This document shows positions 7,565 to 8,230 of a stretch of 8,230 bases of DNA, piece by piece (positions within the stretch are counted from its first letter, which is position 1; every line of letters begins with the position of its first letter). The stretch is from Actinomycetota bacterium (GTDB lineage Bacteria; Actinomycetota; Acidimicrobiia; Acidimicrobiales; Acidimicrobiaceae), in the NCBI GenBank assembly GCA_004366215.1, contig SIRY01000101.1, positions 1-8,230 of the forward strand, given 5' to 3'. The position numbers and the translations under genes were made by a program. The notes under the pieces were generated by a model. It ran no database searches. It saw only the letters and a list, made by a program, of their open reading frames with translations, and had not been told where the DNA came from.

Positions 7565-8161
7565 CTAGGCGACCGCGTCCTGGCGTCGCTGGCCAGCGAG
7601 CTCGATGATCCCCTCGACGAGCTCGCCGAGGAGCCGGCTTGCGACCTCGTCGACGAGGCGGCCTGAGGCGTCGAAGCGGCGCTCAGCCTCGTTGACGAAC
7701 ACCTCGGGGCGCGCGAGCACGAGCGAGTTCGTGCCGTGGAGCACCTGACGCAGGTGCGCCTGCGCTCGTACGGTGCCAAAGAGACCCGGAGCCGCCCCGA
7801 GCAGCGCGACCGGCTTGCGCACGAGCACGCCCCGCCCCGCAGGCCGTGAGCACCAGTCGATGGCGTTCTTGATCACCGGGGTGTAGGAGTGGTTGTACTC
7901 CGGGGAGGCGATGAGCACCGCGTCGGCCTCTGCGACGAGCTCACGCAGCCGCGCCGCTGCGCGCGGCACGTCGCGCTCGAGCTCCTCTGCGTAGAACGGG
8001 AGCTCATCGAGTCGGCTCAGCACGTCGTAGTGCACACCGTCGCCGAGGAACCGCCGGACGTTCTCGAGCAGCAGCGTGTTCCAGGACCCGGTCCGAAAGC
8101 TCCCCGACAAGCCGAGGAGCCGAAACGATGAGGGAAGCTGCGTCGCACCATACCGTTGCAT
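7565..8161 (-). CDS. NADPH-dependent FMN reductase family flavoprotein (quinone/azo/chromate reductase type)
   Basis: This 198-residue flavodoxin-like protein moves electrons from NAD(P)H to FMN-bound acceptors. The exact substrate (quinone, azo dye, chromate or free FMN) cannot be read. The phosphate-binding loop is LSGSFRTGSWNTLLL (18-32). LPFY is at 54-57, SPEYNHSYTPVIKNAIDW at 86-103 (followed by CSRP), and GLFGTVRAQAHLRQVL at 126-141. All are standard positions for the family. ATG 8161 is chosen because a TAGACT -10 lies 8 nt upstream with no Shine-Dalgarno, suggesting a leaderless transcript. An upstream in-frame GTG (8212) would add 17 unlike residues and lie upstream of that promoter. 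The start codon is inside a 12-bp palindrome. pheA begins 39 nt downstream on the same strand, with no obvious metabolic link. Confidence 0.9.
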   Translation of the reverse strand: MQRYGATQLPSSFRLLGLSGSFRTGSWNTLLLENVRRFLGDGVHYDVLSRLDELPFYAEELERDVPRAAARLRELVAEADAVLIASPEYNHSYTPVIKNAIDWCSRPAGRGVLVRKPVALLGAAPGLFGTVRAQAHLRQVLHGTNSLVLARPEVFVNEAERRFDASGRLVDEVASRLLGELVEGIIELAGQRRQDAVA

Positions 8162-8167
8162 ATGCAA
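8156..8167 (-). repeat. perfect 12-bp palindrome on the FMN-reductase start codon
   Basis: TTGCATATGCAA reads identically on both strands. It covers the predicted transcription start and the ATG (8161-8159), just downstream of the TAGACT -10. An AT-rich perfect palindrome is unusual in this GC-rich sequence and sits where a repressor would block initiation. No adjacent regulator gene is visible to pair with it. Confidence 0.45.
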
Positions 8168-8169
8168 TG

Positions 8170-8175
8170 AGTCTA
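8170..8175 (-). promoter_or_regulatory. probable -10 element (TAGACT) for a leaderless FMN-reductase transcript
   Basis: On the minus strand TAGACT is followed by exactly 8 nt (CATTGCAT) and then ATG 8161, the same hexamer and spacing as upstream of thiO. No ribosome-binding site precedes the ATG, and no clear -35 is visible. The remaining 55 bases to the right edge (8176-8230) show no recognisable gene or site. Confidence 0.5.
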
Positions 8176-8230
8176 GCCGGGGGTGGTTGGCGGCCTCGCC
8201 TCCAGAGCGCACCCGACGGCGAGCCTCAGG

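Overview
The window is very GC-rich bacterial DNA with dense, mostly overlapping genes. It prefers CTC over CTG for leucine and uses GTG starts often. The thi gene order and the ThiS/ThiG sequence style (ThiS ending in a VTAVQGG-like tail, ThiG with a GTGGA start and an ASSP tail) resemble Actinobacteria. Two genes appear to have leaderless TAGACT promoters. I infer an actinobacterium, possibly of the Acidimicrobiia type. This comes from sequence style, not from any search.

Layout. (1) Bases 1-724, minus strand: the N-terminal part of an AlkK-like fatty-acyl-CoA synthetase that runs off the left edge. (2) A 110-bp divergent spacer (725-834) with a probable leaderless promoter for the thiamine genes. 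(3) Bases 835-3757, plus strand: a thiamine cluster thiO-thiS-thiG-thiD. The first three genes overlap by 4 nt at each GTGA junction, and thiD follows after a 60-nt gap with its own strong Shine-Dalgarno. ThiO makes the glycine imine, ThiS carries the sulfur and ThiG closes the thiazole ring. ThiD phosphorylates the pyrimidine HMP and HMP-P. ThiC, ThiE and ThiF (or a MoeB-type activator) are not in this window. (4) A visibly AT-richer spacer of 116 bp (3758-3873) with an extended -10 promoter and an inverted repeat. (5) Bases 3874-5736, plus strand: a soluble protein with a degenerate GGDEF domain and an apparently intact EAL (c-di-GMP phosphodiesterase) domain, flanked by unrecognised N- and C-terminal regions. 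(6) Bases 5710-8161, minus strand: an NADPH-dependent FMN reductase family gene, then pheA (prephenate dehydratase, divergent at active-site positions) and tyrA (prephenate/arogenate dehydrogenase), which give the phenylalanine and tyrosine branches from prephenate. tyrA overlaps the EAL gene tail to tail by 27 bp.

No rRNA, tRNA, CRISPR, insertion sequence or phage gene is visible, and no gene-free stretch exceeds 300 bases. Most of the window is core metabolism. I do not see an undescribed multi-gene system. The points most worth checking are the ThiS C-terminus (Gly-Gly-Ala-Leu instead of a terminal Gly-Gly), the matching TAGACT-N8-ATG leaderless starts, the 12-bp palindrome on the FMN-reductase start codon, the degenerate GGDEF domain and the substituted PheA active-site positions.
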